This document shows positions 23,391 to 34,805 of a stretch of 64,000 nt of DNA, one piece after another. The DNA is from Paraspadella gotoi (taxonomy: Eukaryota; Chaetognatha): the NCBI GenBank assembly GCA_051294375.1, contig CM119269.1:18402471-18466470 (forward strand), written 5' to 3'. The notes below the pieces were generated by a model. It searched no databases, was not told the DNA's origin, and saw only the letters and a program-made list of their open reading frames with translations. Position 1 is the stretch's first letter; each line of letters opens with the position of its first letter. The translations under genes were made by a program, and so were the position numbers.

Positions 23391-23516
23391 CTGATTTTGT
23401 GTCCGTAGAAACGATAAGTCGAACAGGAGAAGCTGAAGCGGTCGCGGGCGCGTCCGGTGGAAGAATTGGACAAGAAGAGTGTGAGTCTTGACTCTTCTTC
23501 CGAACTCTTGACGCAC
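23391..23516 (-). CDS. PLXDC: PLXDC-like exon 4, indel-damaged copy
   Basis: Reverse-complement copy of the exon at 31181-31286. It keeps the KTH-like start, the FYGHKI end and the AG|GTGGGG donor. It has about twenty extra bases spread through the exon (TTCGGAAGAAGAG for TTCGAAGGAAGAG, CTCTTCTTG for CTCTCTTG), so no frame gives the intact peptide. The acceptor is AAG here and CAG in the other copy. Compare the clean copy for function. Confidence 0.75.
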
Positions 23517-23807
23517 GAGGAGTGGGGTCTGGTGAAGGGTGGATAAAGATAAAGAGAAAAGTGATGTGCGGTAGGGAAGAGGAAAGGGAATGAGAGGAAT
23601 AAGGGGGGTCCGCATAAACAAATGCTTCACGAAGAAAAGTAAAATTTTTCGCTGCATCGTAAAAGAAAAACAAAGAACATCAAACAAGAACATCGGATCC
23701 CTAAGTGGGTCTTGGGAGTCGGCTGAGCGCAATGAAGATAATACATTTTTGAATGCATGAAATGAAAACGATAAAGTAGAGAAATGTTTTAATTTTCGAT
23801 CCTCACC

Positions 23808-23940
23808 CGGTTAGTTATCTCAAATCGACCCAGTAACCGGCGGAGAGCGGAGCTCGAATGACGCGCGTTTTGTAATAATTCGGTTGTCTATGACGACTGT
23901 TTCAGTTTCCGCCGCTAGTAGGCGTTAGCGTCGCCGCCTA
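23808..23940 (-). CDS. PLXDC: PLXDC-like exon 3, copy in left arm
   Basis: Minus-strand copy of 30761-30889. The reverse complement contains GTCGATTTG for VDL, ACGACAGTCGTCATA-like sequence and an acceptor TTTTCACAG. A few substitutions or indels (for example ACCGAATTATTACAAAAC for ACACGATTATTACAAAAC, CTAGTAGGCG for CTAACGCC) break the frame relative to the other arm. Confidence 0.75.
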
Positions 23941-24519
23941 CTGTGAAAACGGAAACAAAAGGTTGCAGTAAAAGAATTAAGGAAAAAAAAATATGGAAAC
24001 ATATTTTTCAAGGGGAAGAAAATGATAGCAAGAAATTACAAAAAAACTTAGAGGAAATGGAGACGAATGAAAAGAAAAGAACCCGATAAAAATACAAAGA
24101 ATAGGAGAAACAAAAAAACAAAAAACAAAAAAACAACAAACAAAAAACAAATAAAAAACGTGAATTCTAATGAGTTTCGGTTGCAAGCTCAGGTAAACAA
24201 ATTTCAAAGCCTTATCAGAGTTAACTCGGCCTCGCCTACTCTACTCTACGCAAAAAGCTCGTCCTGGGATTCGTTTTCCCAAGGAGATTTTCCAACACCA
24301 ATACAGACTTTATACCGTCTTTTAATAAACTTTTAAAACTACCATACAAAAACAGACGAATGAAAACAAACAAACGATGAAAGACAAATAAACGTTAACA
24401 ACGATGTGCGGAAAAGCGAAATAGGTTAAGAAAAAAACAAACAATACTCAAATGAAAATAAAGAATGAAACGAAATAAGTAAAAAATAAGAAAAAACCAC
24501 TAACAGACGGGACTCAACT

Positions 24520-24690
24520 GTTGCTGTTGAACAGCACGAATCTCCCCAACAGAGAATCAACGGGGACGCAGCGCCGCTTGTTCACCGCGGCCGTGATTCT
24601 TGTTGTTGTTGTGTTGTCTCCTCGTTTTTCTTCCTCGAAATCTGTTTCCTCTCGAACTTCTTCCTATCTAGTGGCAATTTGGGTCTCGGC
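24520..24690 (-). CDS. PLXDC: PLXDC-like exon 2, copy in left arm
   Basis: Minus-strand copy of 30033-30196, with acceptor TTTATTCAG and the PRPKLP start. It includes the asparagine-coding AAC repeat and the DSLLG-coding stretch near the end. Small indels relative to the right arm (for example AACAACACAACAACAACAAG) disturb the frame. Confidence 0.7.
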
Positions 24691-24835
24691 CTGAATAAAA
24701 AAACAATCAACATATTAATAATTAATATAACAATATTAACTATAAATTTGATTAAATATATATTAATTATTATTATTTTTTTTTTTCCGCCGGTGTCACT
24801 TCTTATTAAGTCACTACTGATGCTTTAGCCGAATG

Positions 24836-24862
24836 ACGACGACGACGACGACGACGACGACA
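24836..24862. repeat. (ACG)n microsatellite
   Basis: ACGACGACG array, equivalent to the CGT array at 29866-29892 in the right arm. Similar ACG/CGT arrays stud 26480-26710 and 28040-28265, where they create acidic D-rich or S-rich shadow ORFs. Confidence 0.9.
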
Positions 24863-26469
24863 GCGACCGCGGCTTTCCAAAACATCCGTCCTTCAGTTTC
24901 GGCATAAAAAGCCCACGCGAATTTGTGCCGGTAAAAAACCGTCGCTCCTGGGCTTCACATGATCGTTTGTGAAGCTCATAGAGCCAGTGGCCTTATTTTA
25001 TGAAACGTTGGTCCACAGAAGTGACGGCAGCGTTTGTATGGCCGGTGAAAAAAAAACGTGATGGTGCAAGATTATAACGTGTGAAAGCGTGACAAGGTGG
25101 TGACGGGATGTGTTCGGCCGCGAAGTTGGCGCCCAAGGGGCAACGCGCACCGTAATCGGCTGAATTCTCTCCGCGCATAACAAAAGATAAAAAAAGGTTG
25201 TTGTCTGAGAGTGTCGCTGGGATAAATAATTGACAATAGTATTTGTAAATACAAAATATTATTAAATTGGCCAGGAATACCTTTAGATACTAAAAATCAC
25301 TTAAAATAACAAAATACAAAATATTTAATCTAACAATGAGGAAAAAACTACTGCGAACTCAGTCAGCGACAACGAACGACGGATACAACAACGAAAACTA
25401 CACAAACACAACAGATGACGACGACCGACGTCCTTCTCCCCTGTCCTCAACCTTTGATCGAACGGACCCAAAAAACCGGAAGAAAAATATCATTTATTTA
25501 AGCCTAATAATCGATTTGTGGTGCATTGATACAAGGAGGCCGTCGAGAAGTCTTTTGTTTAGCGTCTCGAAACTCAAAGTGGCTTCGAGCGAAGGAAATA
25601 AGTCGCGACATCTCGAGACCGAAAACCTTTGTAAATCTTTTGAGAGGAATAGAGGCTTGGAAATTGGGATTTTTGTGGCGAAAAAAAAGAATACAGTCGA
25701 TATGAGAGATGCGGGATCTTTGTTCTCAAGTTTGTCCCTACTCCGAAACGTGATACTTATATTGTTACTTATATATTGTTACTTATCTTTTTATTCACTT
25801 CGCTGAATTTCTAAGGTTTTCTACTCCAAAATTAACATAAATAGGTAAATTTGAAATATTTTCTGCACTCTCTAATTTTAATTTTATCTTTAACGTATTT
25901 TTCTAATGCACTAAGAAAAAACCCTTGAAAAAGAGGATGAGCCGCGTCTGTTGGAATAAAGGAAAAGGTATCTTTGGTTTGTAGACTCACGAGATGAAGG
26001 TGAAGTTAGGGCGAAGGTTCAGAAATGGGTTCAGCGTGAAGGAGAAGCAGAGGCCCGGGATGAAATATTGAGCAAGAAGGAATTGAACTGATTTAGGGGA
26101 AGGGTGCGTGGGCGTAGGAGTGCAGGAGTGTACCTGGCAGCAGGGCGAGAGTGTCAGCAGAAAATGGATGGAACTTGGCAGAGTCGAGGCAAAAATAATT
26201 GCATGGGTGAGGGAAAATGACTAGAAAAACAGGCGAGACGGTTGATGGGGAGATGTATGCTACGAGCGCCATGGACAAAGGATTAGAATTGGTATGTCTT
26301 GGGGGTTAGACAATGCAAGCCCAAGGAAGGGGGTAATGAAATCCTTGTCAATGGCAAATGAACTAACATGGTCAATTGGGGTGGCACGAGCGACCGATAT
26401 CAAAGGGACTCGGATCCTAGTTTTCAGATGACAGTGAGATGAACTTTGGGAAAGAACTTTCTCTCAGAT

Positions 26470-26730
26470 TCCAATCAGGAGATTTATGAGGACGACGACG
26501 ACGACGACGAAGGACGACGATTCCATCAGAGATTCGGCTGACAAGAAAATATCGGCGTCGACGACGCGGGGTCGACGCGTTGAGAACGACGACGACGACG
26601 ACGATAACGAACGACGGTAATCGAAAGGAAACGACGAAAAGACGATAAAGGAAGAGAGGACGACGACGACAGAGACGACGACAGAGACGACGACAGTGAC
26701 GAACGCAGAGACGACTCTAACGATAACCCT
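26470..26730. repeat. GACGAC-rich interrupted trinucleotide block
   Basis: Dense GACGAC triplets with interruptions, including GACAGAGACGACGACAGAGA units repeated three times. The mirror block is 28030-28270 in the right arm. The block is in intron 1 of the PLXDC-like gene if the exon order is right. The encoded poly-D or poly-S frames are not supported as exons: I saw no flanking splice sites. Confidence 0.8.
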
Positions 26731-27443
26731 TTTTTTCTAAAAAAAGAACCGAGAATCTATGTATCTTCTTCTGGTTTTTTTGGGGGGGTTTTGAAAAAGG
26801 AGGAAAGCTCAAATAAATGAAAAGAAAAAGAGAGAAATATTTTGTCAAGTATCAAGTAACCTATTCCCTCTTCTAAAGATAAATAGCTGAAGTAAAGATA
26901 GTCCGCTGACAATTTAATCCGAAAAATTGAAATGCGCTTCTACTACTATTTGCTTGACAAAGCTTTTTTTTTTCATTTTTTCAACGAATTTGCTTTTGAA
27001 AAAATAAAAAAAATTGATCAAATTGTATTTTCCCAAAAGCGATTCGTCGAACGTCGTTGGTTTTATTTTTTAAACCCCCCCAAAAAGAATATTACTGCTT
27101 GTTGGTTTTGTCTTTGTTATTCTTCCGGGCGTTTTACTTCCGCCAATTTGGCGGCGCCAAGTGTTTGGTGCCAAAACGGCGAAAAAAGGCGTCGTGCCGA
27201 TTGTCAAATAGAAAAAAATTCTCTTTAGTCCTCATGTTGCATCGGAAAAAAAAGGGGAGGAGGGGCCGAGAAATGGGGGTTTAACTTGACGGGTGGGGGG
27301 TAATGGGGCGTAACGTGACGAGGTTACAAGGAGACAGGGCGCTTGGAAAGATGTTCCCTTGTTTGAATCACTTTCGCTCTCGGGAGTATTTTTGGGGAAG
27401 AAGCAAATACATATCCGCTTTGGATGTCATGAACGGGAAGAGG

Positions 27444-27501
<58 letters not shown>

Positions 27502-27532
27502 GAGAGAGGAGAGAGGAGAAGAGAAGAGAGAC

Positions 27533-27557
27533 NNNNNNNNNNNNNNNNNNNNNNNNN
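27533..27557. other. Assembly gap (25 N) at centre of IR-2
   Basis: The gap sits at the symmetry centre of the 22.3-32.4 kb inverted duplication. Left of it is a GA array (27449-27532). This placement suggests that two read-derived extensions of the same contig end were joined tail to tail. Confidence 0.95.
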
Positions 27558-30032
27558 GATGCAAATGAGACTAGAGAATTTTTTCTATTTGACAATCGGA
27601 CGACGCCTCTTTTCGCCGTTTTGGGCCAAACAGTGGCGCCGCCAAATTGCGGAAGTAAAACGCCCGGAAGAAACAAAACAAAACAACAAGCAGTAATATT
27701 CTTTTTTGGGGGGGTAAAAAATAAAACCAACGACGTTCGACGAATCGCTTTTGGGAAAATACAATTGATCAATTTTTTTTTTTTCAAAAGCAATTTTCGT
27801 TGAAAATGAAAAAAAAAAGCTTTGTCAGCAAAAGTAGAAGCGCATCAATTTTTCGGATTAAATTTTCAGCGACTATCTTTACTTATATTTATTTTAGAAG
27901 AGGAATAGGTTTACTGATAATTGAAAATATTCTCTCTTTTTTCTTTTCATTTATTTAGCTTTCCTCCTTTGTTCACCCCCCAAAAAAACAGAAGAAGATA
28001 CATAGATTCTCGGTCTTTTTTTAGAAAAAAAGGATTATCGTTAGAGTCGTCTCTGTCGTCGTCACTGTCGTCGTCTCTGTCGTCGTCTCTGTCGTCGTCG
28101 TCCTCCTCTTCCTTTATCGTCTTTTCGTCGTTTCCTTTCGATACCGTCGTCGTTATCGTCGTCGTCGTCGTCGTCATCAACGTCGTCGACCCCGCGTCGT
28201 CGACGCCGATATTTCTTGTCAGCGAATCTCTGATGGAATCGTCGTCTTCGTCGTCGTCGTCGTCGTCCTCATAGAATCTCCTGATTGGAATCTGAGAGAA
28301 AGTTCTTTCCCAAAGTTCATCTCACTGTCATCTGAAAACTAGGATCCGAGTCCCTTTGATATCGGTCGCTCGTGCCACCCCAATTGACCATGTTAGTTCA
28401 TTTGCCATTGACAAGGATTTCATTACCCCCTTCCTTGGGCTTGCATTGTCTAACCCCCAAGACATACCAATTCTAATCCTTTGTCCATGGCGCTCGTAGC
28501 ATACATCTCCCCATCAACCGTCTCGCCTGTTTTTCTAGTCATTTTCCCTCACCCATGCAATTATTTTTGCCTCGACTCTGCCAAGTTCCATCCATTTTCT
28601 GCTGACACTCTCGCCCTGCTGCCAGGTACACTCCTGCACTCCTACGCCCACGCACCCTTCCCCTAAATCAGTTCAATTCCTTCTTGCTCAATATTTCATC
28701 CCGGGCCTCTGCTTCTCCTTCACGCTGAACCCATTTCTGAACCTTCGCCCTAACTTCACCTTCATCTCGTGAGTCTACAAACCAAAGATACCTTTTCCTT
28801 TATTCCAACAGACAGAGGCTCATCCTCTTTCCAAGGGTTTTTTCTTAGTGCATTAGAGAAAAATACATTAAAATAAAATAAAAATAGAGAGTGCAGAAAA
28901 TATTCAAATTTACCTATTATGTTAATTTTGGAGTAGAAAACCCTAGAAATTCAGCGAAGTGAATAAAAAGATAAGTAACAATATATAAGTAACAATATAA
29001 GTATCAAGTTTGGGAGTAGGGACTAAGATTGAGAACAAAGATCCCACAATCTCCTCATATCGACTGTACTCTTTTTTTTTCGCACAAAAATCCCAATTCC
29101 AGCCTCATATTTTCCTCTCAAGATTTACAAGGTTTCGGTCTCGAGATGTCGCGACTTATTCCTTTCGGCTCGAGCCACTTTGAGTTTCGAGACGTAAACA
29201 AAAGACTCTCGACGCCTCCTTGTATCAAATGCACACAAATCGATATTAGGCTTAAATAAATGATATTTTTCTCCGGGTTTTTGGGGTCGTCGATCAAAGG
29301 TTGAGACAGGGAGAGACGTCGTCGTCGTCATCGTTGTTGTTGTTGTTGTAGTTTTCGTTGTTGTTATCGTCGTTCGTTGTCGCTAGACTGAGTCGCAGTA
29401 GTTTTTTCTCATCGTTAGACTTAAATATTGTATTTTGTATTTTAAGTGATTTTTATATCTAAAGGTATTCCTGCCAATTTAATAATATTTTGTATTTTAC
29501 AATACTATTGTCAATTATTTATCCAGCGACACTCTCAGACAAACCTTTTTTTATTCCTTTTGTTATGCGCGGAGAGAACTCAGCCGATACGGGCGCGTTG
29601 CCCCTTGGCGCGCAACTTCGCGCCGAGACACATCCCGTCACACCTTGTCACGCTTTCACACGTTATATCTCGCACCATCACGTTTTTTTTTCACGCCATA
29701 AAACGCTGCGTCACTCTTTGACACGTCATAAAAGGCCACTGGCTCTATGACGCTTCACAACACGACATGTGAAGCCAGGAGCGACGGGTTTTGTTACCGG
29801 CACAAATTCGCGTGGGCTTTTTATGCCGAAACTGAAGGACGGATGTTTTGAAAGCCGCGGTCGCTGTCGTCGTCGTCGTCGTCGTCGTCGTCATTCGGCT
29901 AAAGCATCAGTAGTGACTTAATAAGAAGTGAACCGGCGGAAAAAAAAATAATATAATTAATATATATTTTTAATCAATTTATAGTTAATATTATTATTAT
30001 TATTATTAATATGTGATTGTTTTTTTATTCAG

Positions 30033-30196
30033 GCCGAGACCCAAATTGCCACTAGAAGAAGAAGTCGAGAGGAAACAGATTTTCGAGGAAGAAAACGAGG
30101 ATGACAACAACAACAACAACAAGAATCACGCCGCGGTGAACGAAGCGGCGTCGCCCGTTGATTCTCTGTTGGGAGATTCGGCTGTCAACAGCAACA
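30033..30196 (+). CDS. PLXDC: PLXDC-like exon 2, acidic N-terminal region
   Basis: The acceptor is TTTTTATTCAG and the donor A|GTGAGT. The frame begins PRPKLPLEEEVERKQ, continues with an E/D-rich stretch and five asparagines (AAC repeat), and ends SPVDSLLGDSAVNSN. It takes one base from exon 1 (GG+G) and passes one base (A) to exon 3, so the phases match on both sides. This corresponds to the variable acidic region after the signal peptide of plexin-domain-containing proteins. It has no catalytic motif, and the assignment rests on phase and adjacency to exon 3 only 565 bases away. The asparagine run is a small in-frame microsatellite. Confidence 0.65.
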
Positions 30197-30760
30197 GTGA
30201 GTCCCGTCTGGTTTAGTGTGTTTTTCTTATTTATGTTACTTATTCGTTTCATTCTTTTATTTTCATTTGTTTGTTTGTTTTTTTTTAACTATTTCGCTTT
30301 CCGCATCGTTGTTTAACGTTTAGTTTGTTTTCATTCGTCTGTTTGTTTTCATTCGTCTGTTTTGTATGGTAGTTTTAAAAGTTTATATAAAAGCGTATAA
30401 AGTCTGTATCGTGTTGGAAATCTCCTTGGAAAACGAATCCAGGACGAAGCTTTTTGCGTAGAGTAGAGTAGCGAGGCCGAGTTAACTCGATAAGGCTTGA
30501 AATTTGTTTACCTGAGCTGCAAACCGAAAACTCATTTAGAATTCACGTTTTTTATTTGTTTTTTGTTTGTTTGTTTTTTGTTTTTTGTTTTTTTGTTTCT
30601 ATTTCTTTTTGTATTTTTATCGGGTTTTCTTTTCTTTCATTCGTTCCATTTCCTCTAAGTTTTTTGTAAATTTCTTGTATCGATTTTTTTTTCCCCTTGA
30701 AATATGTTTCCATTTTTTTCCTTAATTCTTTAACGCAACCTTTTGTTTCCGTTTTCACAG

Positions 30761-30889
30761 TGAGCGGCGACGCTAACGCCACTAGCGGCGGAAACGAAAC
30801 AGTCGTCATAGACAAACACGATTATTACAAAACGCGCGTCATTCGAGCTCCGCTCTCCGCCGGTTACTGGGTCGATTTGGATAACTACG
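30761..30889 (+). CDS. PLXDC: PLXDC-like exon 3, start of conserved ectodomain
   Basis: A TTTTCACAG acceptor and TACG|GTGAGG donor bound 129 bases. The peptide begins SGDANATSGGNETVV and continues DKHDYYKTRVI and YWVDLDNY. Vertebrate family members have a D-HNYY...LW-V-(L/I)D pattern here, just before the conserved LSNTHRQA block, and this exon fits it. Two NxT/S sequons (NAT, NET) are consistent with an extracellular location. The exon enters in phase 1 and leaves one base (G) that joins AG of exon 4 to give E. No frameshift is visible. Confidence 0.8.
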
Positions 30890-31180
30890 GTGAGGATCGA
30901 AAATTAAACATTTCTCTACTTTATCGTTCATTCATGCATCAAAAATGTATTCATTCATTCATTGCGCTCAGCCGACCCAAGACCCACTTAGGACCGATTG
31001 TTTTGTTTTGATGTTTCTTTGTTTTCTTTACGATTGCAGCGAAAATTGTTACTTTCTTCGTGAAGCATTTGTTTATGCGGACCCCCCTATTCCTCTCATT
31101 CCCTTTCCTCTTCCCTACGCAATCACTTTTTCTCTTTATCTTGATCCACCCTTCACCATGACCCCACTCCTGTGCGTCAG

Positions 31181-31286
31181 AGTTCGAAGGAAGAGTCAAG
31201 ACTCACACTCTCTTGTCCAATTCTCACCGACGCGCCGCGACGCTTCAGCTCTCCTTCGACTTTCGTTTCTACGGACACAAAATCAG
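31181..31286 (+). CDS. PLXDC: PLXDC-like exon 4, LSFDF.FYGH motif
   Basis: The acceptor is GTGCGTCAG and the donor ATCAG|GTGGGG. The 106-base exon encodes EFEGRVKTHTLLSNSHRR followed by AATLQLSFDFRFYGHKI, with the last codon AGG split to exon 5. The LSNSHRRAA and LSFDFRFYGH blocks are near-identical to the LSNTHRQAA and LSFDFPFYGH blocks that I know from human PLXDC2, so this is one of the strongest identifiers of the gene. The family are type I membrane proteins reported as endothelial/neural markers and as PEDF or nidogen/cortactin partners in vertebrates; invertebrate function is little known. The frame is intact in this copy and broken in the copy at 23391-23516. Confidence 0.9.
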
Positions 31287-31669
31287 GTGGGGAAAAAATC
31301 GGTTTCTTGAGAAACAAAACGAGCGAAACGAAACAAAACAAACAAAACCAAACGAAACTGACCGAATTGAAATGGTAGTCACTAGCCAGTCGTTTATCTT
31401 TTCTAACCATAGAAAAAATATAGCGACATAATCTCTCAATTTTTAGATTCCAGGAGCAAGTCAAAGTTAAAAGGGCTTTTTGTCTTCCCATAATAAATTT
31501 CTTTTTCAACTTTCTATTGACATTTTTTCCATAAGAATAAAAAGGGCTAGGAAAAAAAAAAGCTTTTATTGACATCGCAATGCTACAATCCCAAAGCTTT
31601 TTTTTTTTCCCAAAGCCAAGACTTGCCCCTTTTCGCTTACCATTTCCGTTACCAAGCAACGCAACGACG

Positions 31670-31950
31670 CCGGAAGAAAAATGCGTTAACGTCGGAAATG
31701 ACGTCGAATATGACGGAGAATGTGACGTTTATCGTCGATGACGCGGAAAAATCGTCGTCGCCGCGGAAAAAAAAAAGGGCGGAGACGCCGAAAGACGAAA
31801 GGCGAGAGAGGGCGTGACGTTTAGTGACGCCCACGTGAAAAGGCCGCGACGTTTATTGACGCGTGGCGCCGTAGCTCGTGACGGTTAGAAGGCGCGGCAG
31901 TTATCGTCACGGGCTGTTATATCGGTGGCGGGATTTTTTTCTTCACGTCA
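31670..31950. other. CpG-rich intronic tract with clustered TGACG sites
   Basis: In about 260 bases, TGACG occurs at least eight times on the plus strand, including TGACGTC and GTGACGT, with two CGTCA sites as well. Such motifs are half-sites for CREB/ATF-type bZIP factors. The tract sits in the intron after exon 4 of the PLXDC-like gene. An 82-residue frame over its left part (...NMTENVTFIVDDAEK...) has no counterpart between exons 4 and 5 in the family, so I treat it as non-coding. It may instead be a CpG-rich repeat. Confidence 0.4.
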
Positions 31951-33675
31951 GACATCTGATTTTTAGTCAGGCCGAGGGTTAATTGATATCTAAATGGAGA
32001 ATACGCCTTCGAATAAAAACAAAAACAAAAACCTCAGGCGTATGCCCTAATCTATCTTTGAATTCTGCTTTTAATCAAATTGTTTTCTCATTATAATAAG
32101 ACGATCCTACATCTTTCAAGAGAGAAAAATGAATTCGCAAATATTTCAGTCTTTTCCCGCCCCGATTTCATGAGGCTTACCACTTTTCTATTTTTTTCCT
32201 CATTCGCATAACCCTTAACCCTTATATTTTTAACCCTATTTTAATGAATATTTTTTTTCTTTTCTCTTTACTTTCCTTTTTTTTTTCTTATCTCCCATTC
32301 CTCCTTTCCTCCAGTTAATATATATCATATGCCTTTCTTTCCTATTTTTTCATCGGCCTTTCTACTTGAGTCCCTTTTCCGGGAAGCCAGCAGGACATTC
32401 CAACAGGCGCCCACCCAGTCATGCCGCGGCGAAGGGTGCCCTGTTTCATCGTGGAGCCATCTCCCCATATTTCCTGTTCTTCGCCTCTTGAAAAGCCTTA
32501 AGGTCTCAACCAATCAGTCAGGACCGCAGAAATCCGCCAGTCACTCAACTTCAGCCAACCAAAACGCGCTCCGAAAACTTTCATCGCATCATAAATGCAA
32601 TTCTATATTTGGTGAATTGACGCATTGATACGACATCCGATCAGGTTCGATGCAATCCTCAGTCATATAAGACGGCAAGCTGGGTACGAAGCAGTTTAGC
32701 CTGTGGATAAGGCGCTAAGTGGGCTGAAGAATACTATCACTAACATCTTTGCCAATCCTCGCCAGCAACAGAACGGGTCCTTGGCTTGAAACCAGTCAAG
32801 TACAACCATGTCATACGCTGCAGTAGGAGTTTTAAACTCTACTGATAATTTGTGAAGCGTCCATCAACCCTTATTCTAAAAATACGGCCGCATCAAAAAG
32901 CGGTTCATTCATTTTCGCTACTAGCAATTCTAATCGGCCTGCGGCGCCATCTCATCAGCGCCACGTCCACCGATTTCCTCTCGTGGCGCCGAGCGAACCT
33001 TTCAGCAGTTGTTTCGCAACGTGAATTTTTTTTTATTTCCGTTCAGAAGGAATTGAAAAAAAAAAAAAAAAACCGGAATTAGAAGCCGATTGGAAAAGGA
33101 TTGGGAGGCGGGAGGAAATCGGATTTGGAAACACGGATCAAGTACTTGCGAGGATGCGGATACCAGAACTATTATCATCAAAATTTTGTTCTATGTTGTA
33201 TAGTAAATAATAAATAAATAACCAACGTGTGACAATTTTATCATAAAAAATGATACTAACAAACAAAAATAATTTTGCTTTACAAAGATGCATGGCCGTA
33301 TCTCAATTCGTTTCTTGATTTAATTTTTTATTATTCATTCTGCCATTTACTATTTTATTTATTAATCAATTTTTATTTATTATATTTATTTTAAAGGTAT
33401 GTAGCGAATAATTTGTGGTTCATTTCAAATTGAGATTGAGTTCTTCAAATTGAAGTTCAATCTCATTTACATATTGTAGCAATTTTAGACCATTTTTAAT
33501 ATCTTTGTGGTACGGTTTCATAATAGTCTTATTCTACGGTTTCATTCATTGAATCACGGATGGATTGATTCGTTTTATTCATTTAATCATTCATTGATAA
33601 ATTTATTTATTTATTTGTTTACAATTTATATAATTATCTTTCGTTAGATCTCAATGATACTCGATCATTCATCAT

Positions 33676-33676
33676 A

Positions 33677-33746
<70 letters not shown>

Positions 33747-33747
33747 T
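33676..33747. repeat. (ATC)n microsatellite
   Basis: A pure CAT/ATC array of about 72 bases, longer than its counterpart at 18986-19045. The minus-strand poly-aspartate frame is a translation of this repeat. Confidence 0.95.
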
Positions 33748-34153
33748 TCGAATGCCTGACCTGACTGTGGCACGGTCTTTGGTAGGCGAAGATGATGTTC
33801 CCCCCCTTTGACGCAGGGTGACTTGAAAGTTGAAAGGCTTTTGAAATCGGGAAGGCTTTTCTCGGAGTCTCTCGTCATCTTCCCGTTTTCGGGGAGAGAC
33901 GCTGGGAGGAAGGGCGGAGGGAGCGGGGGAGGAGGGGAGGAAAGAGGAGGAGGAGAAGAGGCGTTGACGCTGGGTTCGGTGGGCGAGTCCTTCGGAGTTT
34001 TTCCTCCTGCGAACGAACCTGGTAATTAGGGGAGGTGGGAAAAGGGGGAGAAAGAGAAAGTGTCAGGGAGTGTTGGGTGAGAAGAAAAGTTGGAAGAGAA
34101 GAGGATGAGAAAGGAGAGGAGGTGAAAAGATAGAAGAGAGATAGGAAAGAGAG

Positions 34154-34191
<38 letters not shown>

Positions 34192-34318
34192 GAGAAAATC
34201 GAGGAATGAGAAAAGTGGAGGAAAGAGAAACGTGAGAAGGAAAAAAAATGAGAATAAAATTTGCATCGAGATGGAATCTGTTTTGGTAGCCAGAGAGAGA
34301 GAGAGAGAAGAGGAGAGA

Positions 34319-34368
<50 letters not shown>

Positions 34369-34505
34369 AGAGGTAAAAAACAAGAGAAGATTAACTTTGG
34401 GGAAAAACAAAAAGAACCAAATGCAAAACAACGAAAATTAAACGAGAAAAAATAAAAAGAGCGAAACAGAATTGAAAAAAAAATGAGGGATCTTCCATTC
34501 ATTCT

Positions 34506-34588
<83 letters not shown>

Positions 34589-34679
34589 CTTCTCCTCTCT
34601 CTCTCTCCTTCTTTTTCTCTTTGTCTTTCAACAGATTAACCGGGACATTCACCTCCTGCTTTTCTCGTTGTGTTTTTAG

Positions 34680-34805
34680 TTTCGTCGCGAGTACTCGTGG
34701 AGCATTCTATAAGGTTTCTGTGGGTCGGGGTATATCTGTATGTTTATATCATAGTCCATAGGTCTTATTCAACTTACGTTTAAAATGCATATCATTTGTT
34801 AGACA
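34680..34805 (+). repeat. Dispersed short element A, duplicate of 20 kb copy
   Basis: Same element as 20010-20150, present because segment S is duplicated. Block order is retained (GCGAGTACTCG, GGGTCGGGGTATATCTG, CAACTTACGTT, AATGCATATCATTTGTTA). Confidence 0.65.

Larger units (their letters stand above)
22283..27250. repeat. Inverted duplication IR-2, left arm
   Basis: The segment is the reverse complement of 27575-32370. Paired landmarks are the exon 2, 3 and 4 regions, the 61-aa ORF regions 26093-26278 and 28481-28666, and the CGTCGT tract at 24838-24860 against 29866-29892. The centre lies at the 25-N gap at 27533. This arm carries more single-base insertions in the exons than the right arm. 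Confidence 0.9.
27575..32370. repeat. Inverted duplication IR-2, right arm
   Basis: Reverse complement of 22283-27250. It carries clean, phase-compatible exons 2, 3 and 4 of the PLXDC-like gene on the plus strand. At about 32368 the arm stops after CATCGGCCTTTCTACT and switches to the start of segment S, where the left arm instead continues with GTGAGTATTG. That switch is a misjoin breakpoint. Confidence 0.9.

Noticed and set aside
26093-28666. Identical 61-aa ORF (MSMALVAYISPST...) at 26093-26278(-) and 28481-28666(+)
   Set aside because: Conservation only reflects the IR-2 duplication. There is no recognisable domain, and it lies in intronic DNA.
31569-31817. 82-aa frame with MTENVTFIVDDAEKSSSPRKKK as a further PLXDC exon
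   Set aside because: Exon 4 joins exon 5 in correct phase without it, the family has no insert there, and its acceptor would be AAG in poor context.
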